NCBI GenBank assembly: GCA_036429605.1
Contig: CM071589.1
Coordinates: forward strand, 2,914,001 to 2,978,000
Origin: Cladobotryum mycophilum
Lineage: Eukaryota > Ascomycota > Sordariomycetes > Hypocreales > Hypocreaceae
DNA length: 64,000 nt
Reading direction: 5' to 3'
In this document: positions 23,881 to 35,482 of the stretch, in pieces
Layout: the number at the start of each line of letters is the position of its first letter
Position numbering within the stretch: the first letter of the stretch is position 1
Position numbers and translations under genes: made by a program
Notes under the pieces: generated by a model
The model's database searches: none
Told to the model about the DNA's origin: nothing
The model's input: only the letters and a program-made list of their open reading frames with translations

Positions 23881-26844
23881 TTTGACTGATGTGTATTTGT
23901 GTCAACTTTGATATTTTGAGATGTATTGTTATGAGCTGCGTGCTGGATTGGCAGATTGGACTAGAAGAAGTGAGGGTCGAAGGAATCGAAAGGAGAGGAA
24001 TCGATCAGCTTTTATCTTCTTGCCTAGAATCGGGCACATAAGGCAGCAGTGAGGGGTAGACGAGAGCTTAGCCTGCAGGATACAACCAATTAGCGACATT
24101 AGAGCGGCGAGGCGAACCTACACTCCGTATTGACATGTATCTATCTCTCTCCAAATAAGTCGTACAAGAATCTTGAAAGCGCCTATCAGCACTGGCCGGA
24201 TTTCGGAATGGCACCCGAAGATGAATTAGGATGAAGATTGTGGGGGTGAGACGTTTGGCGATGGGGACACCGGCATCAGATATCATTGGAGGACACCAGG
24301 ATGTTGACGCTTGTATACCCATGCTCCATAGACCATCCCAGACTACTAGAAAGCCATCGCCCCCAATGATACCGAGCTTCTGTTACGTCATACCAGACGA
24401 TCCTAGCATTTCATTGCTTCTTAGCCCCCAAACCGTCTCCACGCCGATATGACAGACAACAGTATCAGTGTAGTTGGCTACTTGATGTTTAGAGCTGACT
24501 TGTTTGCGCCCTTTCTTTAGTTACTGGTTCTTGTTTGGCGACGGAATTCGAAAGACCTTCTTTGTCGACTGAGGGGGTATCATGAGCACAAGATACCAGG
24601 CGATAGATCAGCGATCTTGGACCACGAGAACACGAGGCTAAGACAAACTTACCCGACATTATATCCTACATTTGACAAGATCACGATCCTAGGATAGTAT
24701 ATAGAAGCAAGCTCGTCGTTTTGTCATGGCTTGACATCTTTGTATAATAGGTAGATGGTGATTTCCCGAGAAAAGAAAACTCTTCAGAGACCAATAGATT
24801 CGATCATCTTCCTTTTAGAAGTAACGAGTTGACTGCTTGTGAGCCCCCGTGGTCTTTTTCACTCGTATCATGCAGCGTTTTGCTTTTATCATCGGCCTTA
24901 TCCGGCTCTGACAGGGAGGCTCAACGGTTCGTCCTTGGCTAGGTATCGTTGAACGATCGGAAGCCTGCAGCGCATCCGAAAAAGAAATGGCCGGCAGGGG
25001 TATCGACATGGGAGACGTTACTGCATAGAGCCATATTAGCATTTCGAATTCAAAAGACCTTTGGCGAGGTGATACAGATTGACCTAGTAGAGTTGTTGGT
25101 TGAAGGAGGGCTAGCGATGTCGCCCTACCACGCCGTGGTTACTGATCAGGTGTCTTTTTGGAAGACAAAGGTATAGGGCAGATCTGTTCGTTTGCTGGGC
25201 TGCTCTTATCGGTTGGTCTGGGCATCTCGAACAGAGATTGTGTCAGCTATGAGGATAACAGGTGGATGTTGGGATGGAGTTGTGAGGAGCCGGAAGTGTA
25301 TTGATGAGGGGTCATTCTTTGTTGTGAGGGAGATGGTTTGTTTAGTAGTAGGGTAAAGTACCTGCCTGCTAGGTATCATGACAAGTATTTACATACCTAT
25401 CCAAAACTTCCATACCACCATATTTTGGTGATTCACATCAGGTAGAGCAATCTATACCAAATTGCACTCTTCTACGAGGTCTGCTCATGTAGTATTTTCG
25501 TTGCATCTTTCCATGTTACGCGCCTTCTCTACCTACCAGTCCCATGACCATGATGTAGGATATCCTTTTGTAAGTCATTCTGTTTCACTAGATAATAGAA
25601 GTATAGATAGTTATTCAAGTCAACAATAATGCCATTGGAATGATTGGCCAGATAATGAGGTAATAATTCGGTGAAGATCGCTTGGTAGAACTGTGCGACA
25701 GCTCGGATTCTATTCGTATGCGTTGTGCTACCCGGTAGTGTCCCCTAAGGCTGTTGAGATAACCTCAGCTACTGGCTGCCTCCGTCTTAGTTATTTTCTA
25801 TGGACGAAGTCAATCCGTTATCACGACAAGAAAAAAGAGTGCGAGAGAAGAGATGGCGATAAATTCATTGGTATATCAAAGCCCCAAAAATCGTCGGTCT
25901 GATCCATGCCGGTCGAAACCTTTACGCCATCAGTTCACCACGGTGGTTTTGCTATGGGGCAAAAGTAAGGCGGCTGGGGTCTAATCATACCACGAGGCAT
26001 GGATTTTATGTAGAGTGTGCAACTTTATCCGCACGCCGAACACATCCATCCGAATCTGGCGTATTGCGGTTAATAATGATATCGGAATTACTTGACGATT
26101 TTGTAAGGATAATTGTAGATGGAAAAGTCTCATGATGAAGTATTTGGAAAGTACATGTGTATTCAAGGTTGTATTTTCAGGTGTATTGGGTGGTGGCCAA
26201 GAGGCTCAACCATGGTCAAAGATGTTCATTACCATGGCAATGTTTCTCTTGATTCCTCGTGTGTCTGACGATTTCTCTTGTGTCTGGATATTCCTCTTGT
26301 TTCTGTCCATTTCTTTTGATCTTCTGACCTCCTTTACCATGGGTAGTGGTACTTCTGTTGTGGTGGTGTACCGATCATGTTGTGTTGGGCAATTGATTTG
26401 CAGGCGCTTTGCCATGGGCCACATGGTAATTCTTCGCGTGATTACTTGGCAATGCCCATTCGAGCTCGCGCAGTTGTCGCATAAATGGCATTTGTAATGC
26501 CAGAGTAGAATGGCTTATAAATGCAAAGATGGTAAATGCAAACAAAAGAACAGACAGTGCACCATCGTCAACTCGTATCAAGATGATGTCAGTGAGTAGA
26601 CCTATCAGAGGCTTCAGCCCCGCCAAGGTCTGTTTGTAGGGAAACTTTGTGCGCTTCGTTCTAGACGAATCGGGACTGAAGGATTTCATGATTGACTCGC
26701 AATGGGAAGTATATAAAGGCCAGTCCTTTTGACAAAACCGATCGGATTAATTAATTCAATCTATTATAATCAGATTCCTTCGATTTCAACACAAACAAAC
26801 AGGTCTCTCTAAACACTCTTCATTTCTACACATTACACTACGCA
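23881..26844. other. 3 kb intergenic region
   Basis: No supported gene. Frames of up to 121 codons occur, but none spliced into anything recognisable. A short segment at 26235-26310 resembles 31695-31765. The final 130 nt form the promoter and leader of the next gene. Confidence 0.45.
26710..26717 (+). promoter_or_regulatory. TATA box of the Rossmann-fold gene
   Basis: TATATAAA lies 128 nt upstream of the start codon and is followed by a pyrimidine- and CA-rich leader (CAACACAAACAAACAG), as in many fungal core promoters. Confidence 0.6.
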
Positions 26845-28067
26845 ATGGCTGTCAAGGTGTTCCTGTAAGTGCTTCCCCACCCTCTAGCAATCCCTTGCCG
26901 TTGTTCCACTTTTTGCCTTGTTCTAACAACATCTCTAGGACTGGTGTTACTGGTAACTAGCATCTTATACCTCACTATGACCAGGAGTCGGCAGGAGCTG
27001 ACAGAAACGCTCTCTAGGTTATATTGGCGGTAATGCCTTTGACTACATCTACAATGCTCACAAGGAGAACGAGTACACAGTTCTCATTCGCGATGAAAAG
27101 CGCGCCGAACAAGTCAAGGCCAAGTACCCAACTGTCAAATTCGTCTACGGAACTCTAGACGACACTGATATTGTCGAGAAGGCTGCCACGGAGGCAGATG
27201 TTGTCGTTCGTATGTTTTAGCCATGCTAAGTGATGGAAGACTATTTGCTAACGAACTCAAGATACCGCTGATTCGTCTGACAACGTTCCTGGAGCCACAG
27301 CAATCGCCAAGGGACTCGAGGCTGGCCATACCCCTGAGAACCCAGGATACTGGATCCACCTTTCAGGAACAGGCATCTTGACTTGGTTCGATGAGTTTAA
27401 TAACCGTGGGGGAGAGCCACCTGTCCCAGAGCAAAAATACTACGACGTCGACGGCGTTGATCGCCTAGTTACTCTTCCTGACAGGGCTTTCCACAGAAAT
27501 GTGGACAAGCTTGTGCAAGATAGCATCTCTGACTCCGTCAAGGTTCTTATCCTTTGCCCCCCGACAATTTACGGCGTTGGCTCTGGACCGGTCAACACGC
27601 GCAGCATCCAGGTTCCATCTCTTGTCAAGATTACCTTGAGGGACGGTTACGCTCCTATTATCGGTCAGGGCCTGACAGAATGGGACAACGTTCACATTGA
27701 CGATTTGGGTGACTTGTACGTCAAGCTATTCGACGCAACTCAAGATGCAGAGAAGAAGAACAACCCCGAGATCTTTGGCCTTAACGCCTACTTTTTCGCT
27801 GCCGGCGGAGTGCACCTATGGTCTGACATTGCGCGTCAAATCACTGGCGAGGTGAAGAATCAGGGGTTCCGCCAAGACGCTGAGACTAAGAATATCACCA
27901 TTTCCGAAGTCAGCGCCTTGGAATCAGGCTCCACCTCTTGGGGCTACAACTCCAAGGGCGTTGCGCAGAGGGCAAAGAAGTATCTCGGCTGGGAGCCCAA
28001 GGGTGTTCCATTGGAGGCAACGATTGCTGATTTGGTGAAGAGCGAGGCCAAGGCACTTGGGCTGTAA
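26845..28067 (+). CDS. NAD(P)-binding Rossmann-fold protein (NmrA/epimerase-like atypical SDR), 343 aa, 4 exons
   Basis: Exons 26845-26864, 26939-26952, 27018-27209 and 27262-28067 give 343 residues. The dinucleotide-binding motif TGVTGYIGG is assembled from three exons, including a 14-nt microexon, which confirms the splicing. Residues then follow the extended/atypical SDR pattern: YTVLIRDEKRAEQVKAKYP, a strand-turn with KFVYGTLDD, and ADVVVHTAD (about residues 70-80) where the nicotinamide half binds. A later segment (VLILCPPTIYGVGSGPVNT) matches the epimerase/dehydratase PTxxYGxG region. The canonical YxxxK catalytic pair is not evident, as in NmrA-like and related sensor-type proteins. 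It is cytosolic with no signal peptide. The substrate is unknown: a nucleotide-sugar or small-molecule reductase, or a redox sensor. Confidence 0.85.
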
Positions 28068-28948
28068 GAAATGATACCTAGTGACATAAGACTGCACAGG
28101 TAGGAGGGAGAGAAGGGTGATAGGAAGATAAAGGAGGGGCTGAGAAGGCGGTCGGTCGGTCGGTTGGTTGTGAGACAAGCCAGAACCGTTTCGATGGTCG
28201 AGGAATTCTGACTCGTGGTAAGGATGGAAGAAACAAGTGAAGAAAAAGTGAATTTTTTTTTGGAGGAAATAAGGAAATAAATAAATAAATATATTCAGAA
28301 ATTTACCTAGATTTCGAGATTTCCTATTATAGATTTGATCCAATGCTAGAATCTTATTACCCGAACTATCTTTCCTACTGTATCGATAACCTGGAGTCCA
28401 GTACTTGCTCCATTCTCCGTACTCCGCAACACTTTTTTTTTAAATTTTTTTTTTAAATTTTTTGGATATTGCACAGCGCACAACTCTTTTTTTTCGGTTG
28501 GCATGGGACCCCTCAGGAAAAAAGCCCCTCAAGCCCCTCCATCTGTGCCCCGCGGTAGTGGTTTCATGTGGTACAAAGCGCACAGTATGGAGAGGCATCT
28601 AGCACTTGCTTACAGTGAGTACAGCGAGTAATCACGGCCTGTCCGCCTGCAATGAAAAATTTCATACTAGGCGCTTAACCGCTACGGGTTTAGCCCCGAG
28701 GAAGAGATCTGTACTTGCCCCACTTTCCCATTGGTAACCGACCGGGCGTGTGTGGAAGGAACGAGGGAGAAAGAGGAAAAAAAAAAGTCGAATGCGGCCC
28801 CAAAAAATTATTATCGCTGGCTCAAAAATCTGTGTTGGTGGGATATTTCTTTCACCGAACCCCACGTCCTGATTTCTCTTCCTTCATCCTCCTCCTCTTC
28901 ATCCTCTCCTCGATCAAAGGCCAGGCGGTTCATCAAACAACTAAAAAA
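28068..28948. other. promoter region of the Hsp70 gene
   Basis: About 880 nt. It contains three consecutive T-run/AAATTT blocks at 28432-28463, TACTCCG-type motifs at 28414-28426, and a C/T-rich leader before the start codon at 28949. I could not identify a convincing heat-shock element by eye. Confidence 0.45.
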
Positions 28949-31169
28949 ATGGCGGAAGAAGTTTACGACGGTGCCATTGGCATTGATTTGGGTAAGTTGA
29001 CCATTATCATCCTCATCCCCTCATCGTCGTCGTCGTCTTGTTTCCCACCCCGCAGTCGAGGGAGAATCACATCTCTCTCCCGTTCTCTCGTCAAGTACTC
29101 TGATGGGAGAGAGAGAGAGATAAAAAAAAAACTTCTCTTGCGCCCTTTCATCATCTTCATTCTTCTATTCATCGTCATCAAAGACTAACGCTTTCGCCTC
29201 ATCACAGGTACCACCTACTCTTGCGTTGCTACCTACGAGGGTACCAATGTCGAAATCATTGCCAACGAGCAGGGTTCTTTCACCACCCCCTCCTTCGTCT
29301 CTTTCACTGATTCGGAGCGACTCATTGGTGAGGCTGCCAAGAACAATGCTGCCATGAACCCCCGCAACACCGTCTTCGACGCCAAGTGAGTACAAAAATA
29401 TCTCTTCCTCTCTACCCTCAACTACTCGTCTCTCGAACTAGTTGCTGACTATTCTCTCATAGGCGTTTGATCGGTCGCCGCTTCGATGACCCCACCGTCA
29501 AGAAGGACGTCGAGTCATGGCCCTTTGCCGTTGTTGACGATGGCAACAACAACCCCAAGATCGAGGTTGAGTACCTCGGTGAGAAGAAGACCTTCTCTGC
29601 CCAGGAGATCTCCTCCATGGTTCTCCTCAAGGTATGTTCACCGCGTTGGCTCACCGCCAGCTTGTTATCATCTTAGCGGGAAAGAAAATTTTTCTAACAC
29701 ATGGCCTACAGATGAAGGAGATTGCCGAGGTCAAGCTTGGCAAGAAGGTCGAGAAGGCCGTCATCACTGTCCCTGCCTACTTCAACGACAACCAGCGTCA
29801 GGCTACCAAGGATGCTGGTGCCATTTCCGGCCTCAACATCCTCCGTATCATCAACGAGCCTACCGCCGCTGCCATTGCCTACGGTCTTGGTGCCGGCAAG
29901 TCTGGTAAGGAGCGTAACGTCCTCATCTACGATCTCGGTGGTGGTACCTTCGATGTCTCCCTCCTGAACATCCAGGGTGGTGTCTTCACCGTCAAGGCCA
30001 CTGCTGGTGACACCCACTTGGGTGGTCAGGATTTCGACACCAACCTGCTTGACCACTGCAAGAAGGACTTTACCCGCAAGACCAAGAAGGACCCCAGCGG
30101 CGATCCCCGTGCTCTCCGAAGACTCCGTACTGCTTGCGAGCGTGCCAAGCGTACTCTGTCCAGCGGTGCCCAGGCCACCATCGAGATTGACTCTCTCTTC
30201 GATGGTGAGGACTTCACCATGACCATCACCCGTGCTCGTTTCGAGGAGCTCAACGCCAAGGCTTTCTCTGGCACCCTCGAGCCTGTCGCCCAGGTTCTCA
30301 AGGATGCTGCCATTGAGAAGAGCGCCGTTGACGAGATTGTTCTCGTTGGTGGTTCTACCCGTATCCCCCGTATCCAGAAGCTTCTGTCCGAGTTCTTCGA
30401 CGGCAAGAAGCTCGAGAAGAGCATCAACCCTGATGAGGCTGTTGCCTACGGTGCCGCTGTTCAGGCCGGTATCCTCTCCGGCAAGGCCACTTCTGCTGAA
30501 ACTGCCGACCTTCTCCTTCTCGATGTCGTCCCCTTGTCTCTTGGTGTCGCCATGGAGGGCAACATCTTCGCTCCCGTCGTCCCTCGTGGACAAACAGTCC
30601 CTACGCTTAAAAAGAGAACCTTTACCACCGTCGCAGACAACCAGCAGACCGTCCAGTTCCCTGTCTTCCAGGGTGAGCGTGTCAACTGCGAGGACAACAC
30701 TTCTCTGGGCGAGTTCACTCTTGCTCCTATCCCTCCCATGAGGGCTGGTGAGGCTGTCCTTGAGGTTACTTTCGAGGTCGACGTCAACGGTATTCTCAAG
30801 GTCACTGCTACCGAGAAGACCTCTGGTCGCAGCGCCAACATCACCATCTCCAACTCCGTCGGTAAGCTCTCTACCGGTGATATCGAGAAGATGATCACCG
30901 ATGCCGAGAGCTACAAGACCAAGGACGAGGCCTTCCAGAAGCGCTTCGAGGCTAAGCAGCAGCTCGAGAACTACATCGGTCGTGTCGAGGAGATCATCTC
31001 CGACCCTACCTTGTCTCTCAAGCTCAAGCGTGGCCAGAAGGAGAAGATTGAGCAGACCATGAGCGAGGCTATGGCTACTCTTGAGATCACCGACAACTCT
31101 GCCGAGGAGCTCAAGAAGCAGGAGCTTGCCCTCAAGCGTCTTGTCACCAAGGCTATGTCATCTCGATAA
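28949..31169 (+). CDS. ssb1: Ribosome-associated Hsp70 chaperone, Ssb type, 615 aa, 4 exons
   Basis: Exons 28949-28991, 29208-29385, 29463-29631 and 29712-31169 give 615 residues; yeast Ssb1 is 613. The ATPase domain has the phosphate-1 motif IGIDLGTTYSC (9-19), NEPTAAAIAYGLG, the phosphate-2 motif DLGGGTFDVS and the adenosine motif VGGSTRIP. It is followed by linker DLLLLDVVPLSLG, the substrate-binding beta domain and a helical lid. Ssb rather than Ssa is indicated by the missing EEVD tail (it ends TKAMSSR), by GKSGKERNVLIYDLG and by RLIGRRFDD. The basic stretch KLKRGQKEKIEQ and the hydrophobic helix SEAMATLEI occupy the place of the yeast Ssb ribosome-binding and export-signal segment. It folds nascent chains on the ribosome with the RAC co-chaperone. 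Codon use is strongly biased (mostly NNC), indicating high expression. The long antisense frame is a by-product of that bias. Confidence 0.96.
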
Positions 31170-31620
31170 ATATCTTAATCTAAACAAGGACCGCACCAAA
31201 TGCGGATGGCGAGGAATGGGAGTTGTGAGAACATTGGGCTAGGAAGCGGATAAAATGAACGCTCACCAGTCCTGGCGTATTGGGAAGAGCGTCACCATCG
31301 GAGGAAACGGCCTCCATTTCCTTTTTCTTATTTTGCCAATCTGGCCATTCAATTGAGATGATACTGGGGCACCTGAAAAGTTTTGCATTTTTTTCTTTCT
31401 CATTGACTCTGACAAGGATGTTGAAGAAGATATCCTGGGGCTTATGGAAAGGATGATGATGATGCTGCATAGTTTGACGGGAGCCACGGACAGTCAGAAG
31501 GCCTGACATGCGAGGAATGAACGACATGTGAATTACGCATAGACTCAGTAGAATGGAAATTCGGATTGATACTGTTAAATTTTTAAACAAAAAATGCATT
31601 GTGTCTTTGTGATGTCTTTT

Positions 31621-31680
31621 GACTCTATGTCATGTTTATGATGGCTAAGTTTTTTCGATCATTGGGATCCCGTGGATACC
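31621..31680 (+). repeat. diverged direct repeat, copy 1
   Basis: Sixty nt beginning GACTCTATG and ending GTGGATACC. A second copy lies at 32309-32368 in the same orientation with the same total length and small internal shifts. In the last 25 nt, all differences are transitions. Confidence 0.7.
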
Positions 31681-32308
31681 TTGCTGTCTTTACTCTGTCT
31701 CTTGGTTCCCGATGTCTCTGTCTATTCCTCTTGTTTCTGACCGTTTCTCTTGTTTCTATCTACTTCACCAGAGATCCTCTTACCACGCGAAGGTATTTAT
31801 CCCGAGGACAAAAGACACAGAGACTCAGTACACTTGCTGCTCGGGGATGTTACGCGGATATCTTGATGGATTTTGGGTTATGTATTAGTTGACTAAACTG
31901 TGATTTCTTTTCTTGTAGTTAGCTACAGATATGTTTTTCCTTAATTAACGCTCTATCAATGATCTACCTGGTGCCTCAGTCTAACAGAGGGCAAAAGTCA
32001 TAAAGGCTCAACATCCACACACTCGCTGTTCGGGGGTGGAAGGCGTACAGATTTACTTTAACTTTCTCCTCTTTTCTTTCATTTGTTTTATTGGGGTTGT
32101 TTTATTTATTTATCTTTGTTTAATACTGTTTTTTCGGCTTATAGGGTTATTATTACTTTTCGAGCGCTGATCCTTACTATAACTCGTACTAAGAGATCTA
32201 TTATTAAAATCTCTTTAAATGAGAATAAAGAAACATACTCATCAATCTCTGCAACATGCGTTGGGTGCGTCCAGAGAGATAAGACTCTCAGGGTTTGTAT
32301 TTTTTTGT

Positions 32309-32368
32309 GACTCTATGATATTATTTATTATAGTTAAGCTTTTTAATCATTGAGATCCTGTGAATACC
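32309..32368 (+). repeat. diverged direct repeat, copy 2
   Basis: Pairs with 31621-31680. In the aligned core (AATCATTGAGATCCTGTGAA here), this copy has A or T where copy 1 has G or C at every difference, consistent with decay by transitions. The neighbouring segments 31800-31860 and 31985-32046 also resemble each other weakly. Confidence 0.7.
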
Positions 32369-32900
32369 TGATTAATTTTATTACGTTTCTTTTTCAGGAA
32401 TATTATTACTTGGAACTAGCTTCTTTGTGTAACCCGCTCTTGCATGAGTTTCGAGGCAGGTCCCCCCATAGAAATAATAAATAAAAACCAGAACGCTAAA
32501 TAGGTATAATAGACAATTTGTATCTATTTTTTTCTATCCATATCTAATGTTTCTATTTGTATTTAAAGTTTCTGTCTTTTTCTTAGTGTTAGGAGTTGGT
32601 GATATTGTTTGTTGTTTATTTGTTTGTGTTTTCGGTCTTGCGATTGAAAGGTGAGCATAGCAATTTAATGCCTGTGTTTTTAGTGTATTTATTATTATGC
32701 TATCTGATAACGTACAGTTTGGATATGTTGGCTATAAAATAAACTCAACATCATCTTATTGTCTATATATATGCGCGTTCCGTCTTTCCTTCTAAAGCGT
32801 TGGGGCTGGAGCCTTTGTGTAACAGAGTCTTCCTTGTCTAAGCTGGCAATACGAACCGAGTATCTGAGGCGATCCCGGCGGGGGAAGTGTTGGTCCTCGG

Positions 32901-33040
32901 ACTGTGGCGTGATGAGAACAGTCAGCATGCGAATACTGAATCTCTAGCATATCCTACTGCGATGCGATGTGAAAGATCCTTCATCATCAGGACTCTCCGG
33001 CATGTCCCACTGTGGCATGATGCACACAGTCAGTGTGTAA
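32901..33040 (+). repeat. pair of 32-nt direct repeats
   Basis: 32901-32932 (ACTGTGGCGTGATGAGAACA...) and 33009-33040 (ACTGTGGCATGATGCACACA...) match at roughly three quarters of positions, spaced 108 nt apart. Most differences are transitions. Confidence 0.6.
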
Positions 33041-33107
33041 TTGTGCGTGTACGCTGTGAAGAGGAGCAAATAAAATATTCAATCTCAAAAAAGAAAGATA
33101 AGTATCC

Positions 33108-33215
33108 TCGTAGGCTTCGTAGTTGGCTTTGCTGTGACAATGGCGCGAACCACAAGGGCCTGAGCTACTTGAGCCTCGTAGTTCCATTTCACCTCGGTGT
33201 GAGATCCTCTTTTGG
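33108..33215 (-). pseudogene. relic coding segment sharing a motif with 34023-34445
   Basis: Read on the minus strand, one frame gives EVKWNYEAQVAQALVVRAIV followed by TAKPTTKPT. The same DNA unit occurs at 34237-34300 (GACAATGGCGCGAACCA is exactly shared on the plus strand), where the minus-strand frame reads TQARMVRAIVNKADYKSYKT and then HPEVKW. No start codon or splice structure can be assigned. I read it as a broken copy of a repetitive coding unit. The function is unknown. Confidence 0.4.
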
Positions 33216-33311
33216 TCCTCCACAGTCGTGGGCTTTTCTTTAGCTACTTATTCGTGCGATGCTCTAACTCTTAGAACTCTTCCAGAGATAGGGCAGTATT
33301 TGTTTAACTGA

Positions 33312-33485
33312 GGCACCAAGTGGTTTATCAGTTCTGTACCATCAAGAAGGACGCATACCGTCTCCGGCAGCCGAACTGGAACCAGCAACGGACGCAAGCA
33401 CACTCGCTTCCCCAAGATCAAGCGCACTTCCCCGGACGAGGACGAGGACAAGGACAACGCTGATGACAACGACTGCGACAGCTGA
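33312..33485 (+). pseudogene. orphan C-terminal coding fragment with acidic tail
   Basis: An open frame of 57 codons without an ATG, ending at TGA 33483-33485. It has GC-rich, C-ending codons quite unlike the AT-rich flanks. It reads SGSRTGTSNGRKHTRFPKIK and ends with an Asp/Glu-rich tail (DEDEDKDNADDNDCDS). This looks like the last exon of a gene whose upstream part is missing or destroyed. It may be chance, but the codon bias and the basic-to-acidic ending argue for a genuine remnant. Confidence 0.35.
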
Positions 33486-33768
33486 AATCCCTTTACAAAT
33501 TAGTCAGAAGGGCCAACACTGGCTGCTTTGACCGACACGACAACCGAGTCTTTGGGCCGAATCTATACATATTTACTACCGCCCAGTTAAATGTACTCTG
33601 AAGGAGGGTTCTTCTGGTCCCACTCAATCCATTTCCCATCTGTACGATGCCTGCCGAACCTCAGCATAGTCTTCTGCCCTGAAACCACCCCCACCCCCAG
33701 CTTTAGAGAAGCTAAAACACTTCTCTGGGTTGGCACCAGCCTGGATGTGATTCTGAGTAACACAGGGG

Positions 33769-34445
33769 CTATATAAAAAAGCTTGACAACATTCTACCTC
33801 TCTTGCCATGGCCGTAATAACTACCGATGATGACGTAGTCGAGCAATTCGCTGAATTCCGATATGTACTCGGGCTTCACTTTGAGCTGGTCATTATTTCT
33901 AGCTGAGTCTTGGTCTTCTTGTACGGTTTTAATGCCCTCAGATAAGACATAAAACTCGGGGCCTTCGAATAACTTGGTCTTTTCTCTATACTCGACAGGA
34001 GCGGCGTCATCTTCCGCAATGACTAGTTCCTTCTTGATGCGCTTGGGGTTCCTGCTCGAGCCTTGTAGTTCCATTTTATCTCGGGGTGTGGAAGCTCCTC
34101 ATCGTCGTCCATGATGACGGCGTCTTGGAGCTTCATCTTGGTTGACGGGGTAAAGTTAAAGACTGGAAGTTTCTTATCGTCGATGATAACGATGCCTTGG
34201 AGCTCCATTTCACTTCGGGGTGAGCTGCTTGAGTCTTGTAGCTTTTGTAGTCGGCTTTGTTGACAATGGCGCGAACCATACGGGCCTGAGTCTCGTAGGT
34301 TTTGTAGTTGACTTTGCTGTTTGTGGCGGGTATAGTTGACAGCTTCTATGGGCAAGGTTCTATTACTGAGCAGCAGAAGCTGGTGAGAATGCAAAAGTGG
34401 CATGTTGCAGGAGTATCTGTGCGACGGGGTTAAATGAATCAGCAA
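33769..34445 (-). pseudogene. broken repetitive gene of unknown family
   Basis: Two overlapping minus-strand frames both look coding. The upstream one (34445-34023) contains two diverged copies of one motif: MELQGIVIIDDKKLP and MKLQDAVIMDDDEELP, the second followed by HPEIKWNYKARAG. The downstream one (34074-33769) starts MELQGSSRNPKRIKKELVIA and continues to PEYISEFSELLDYVIIGSYY and a stop. They overlap around 34023-34074 in different frames, so either a frameshift or an unrecognised intron separates them. Related fragments lie at 33108-33215. I do not recognise the family. An expressed spliced gene is possible. Confidence 0.35.
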
Positions 34446-35482
34446 CTAATCGAGATAAAAGTGATAAGTTATTTTAATTTATTGACGTAGATGACGGTGT
34501 GTCGATGGAGGGATGAAAGATGTATATAGGCAAAGAGAGTCTGGGTGATTGAGATGAGGATAGCTTTTTCTCAGAGCCTTGTACTCTGAGCATTAACTCG
34601 CTACTATCAAGAAAGGTTCGTATAAGTTCAGAGCATCATCTATCCTTGAAATAGCACCTGCTGGCAGAAGAGATGACGAAAGGTTAGGGGGAAAGGTTTG
34701 GCTAAATTACACGTCATAGTGTAGCAGTGTGGTACTGTATTAGACTATGTTCTTGCTGTCAATTGACTGAGGCTGCTCATGTGCACCTTGGTATCTATGC
34801 AGCAATCCCCCAAGAATAAGAACAAGGCTCCCATTCCTCAATCTTCGTCTGTATCATAGTAATGTTGGCCTTCTTTTGCTAGGTGATCGTGGTGTGACTA
34901 ACATGTTCATCCTAAAAACTTCAACTCTATTGTCCAAGTCTAAGGAGGCGTCTGTGTTGCATTGTATGTTCAATAGCACAATGAGTAGGAAGAACAGTTA
35001 AGGCGCACGCCAGAGAGAAAAGAAGAAGGAAAAAGAAAACACAGCATTAGAATATTCAGAAGCTAAAAATGACATAAATGATAGACAATAAGATGATGTT
35101 AACCTCATCACTATGACCCCGCGCATCCTCCTCTATCGCAATCCGACCCCATTTCTCTGTAAAGGCATATGATATACAAACATACAGAACTCCCGAAATA
35201 CAATCTACCATCATAATAAAAGCTTGATCCTTGGACAGGTTCATTTTTGAGACGGGCACGTTGCTAAGCTAACGCGGTGACAACATCGCCGTTCCCGCAG
35301 TGGTCACCTTTCCGAATTCGACCCCACCATCTTTCGTCATCACAGCTTGAACTCTGGCCGCTGACACAACACCGAGAAAGATGCAACACGTCAGTACACT
35401 TGTCGGATATCACCGGGACATGAAAGCAGCCTCAACACCGATACAAGAAGCCGAGCAATTGTTTTTTTCTTAAAAAGGAGAT

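Larger units (their letters stand above)
31170..35482. other. 4.3 kb decayed, repeat-bearing region
   Basis: No intact gene. The stretch 31.6-32.8 kb is markedly AT-rich. It contains diverged direct repeats (listed separately), relics of coding sequence on both strands (33.1-34.45 kb) and no open frame long enough to be a transposase. It looks like old, mutated repeat or gene debris between the Hsp70 gene and the F-box-like gene. Confidence 0.55.

Noticed and set aside
29706..30593. 295-codon frame antisense to the Hsp70 gene
   Set aside because: It is a by-product of strong codon bias in the sense gene, with no features of its own.
35056..35259. 67-codon minus-strand frame with hydrophobic end
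   Set aside because: Short, in AT-rich DNA where hydrophobic codons are expected by chance.
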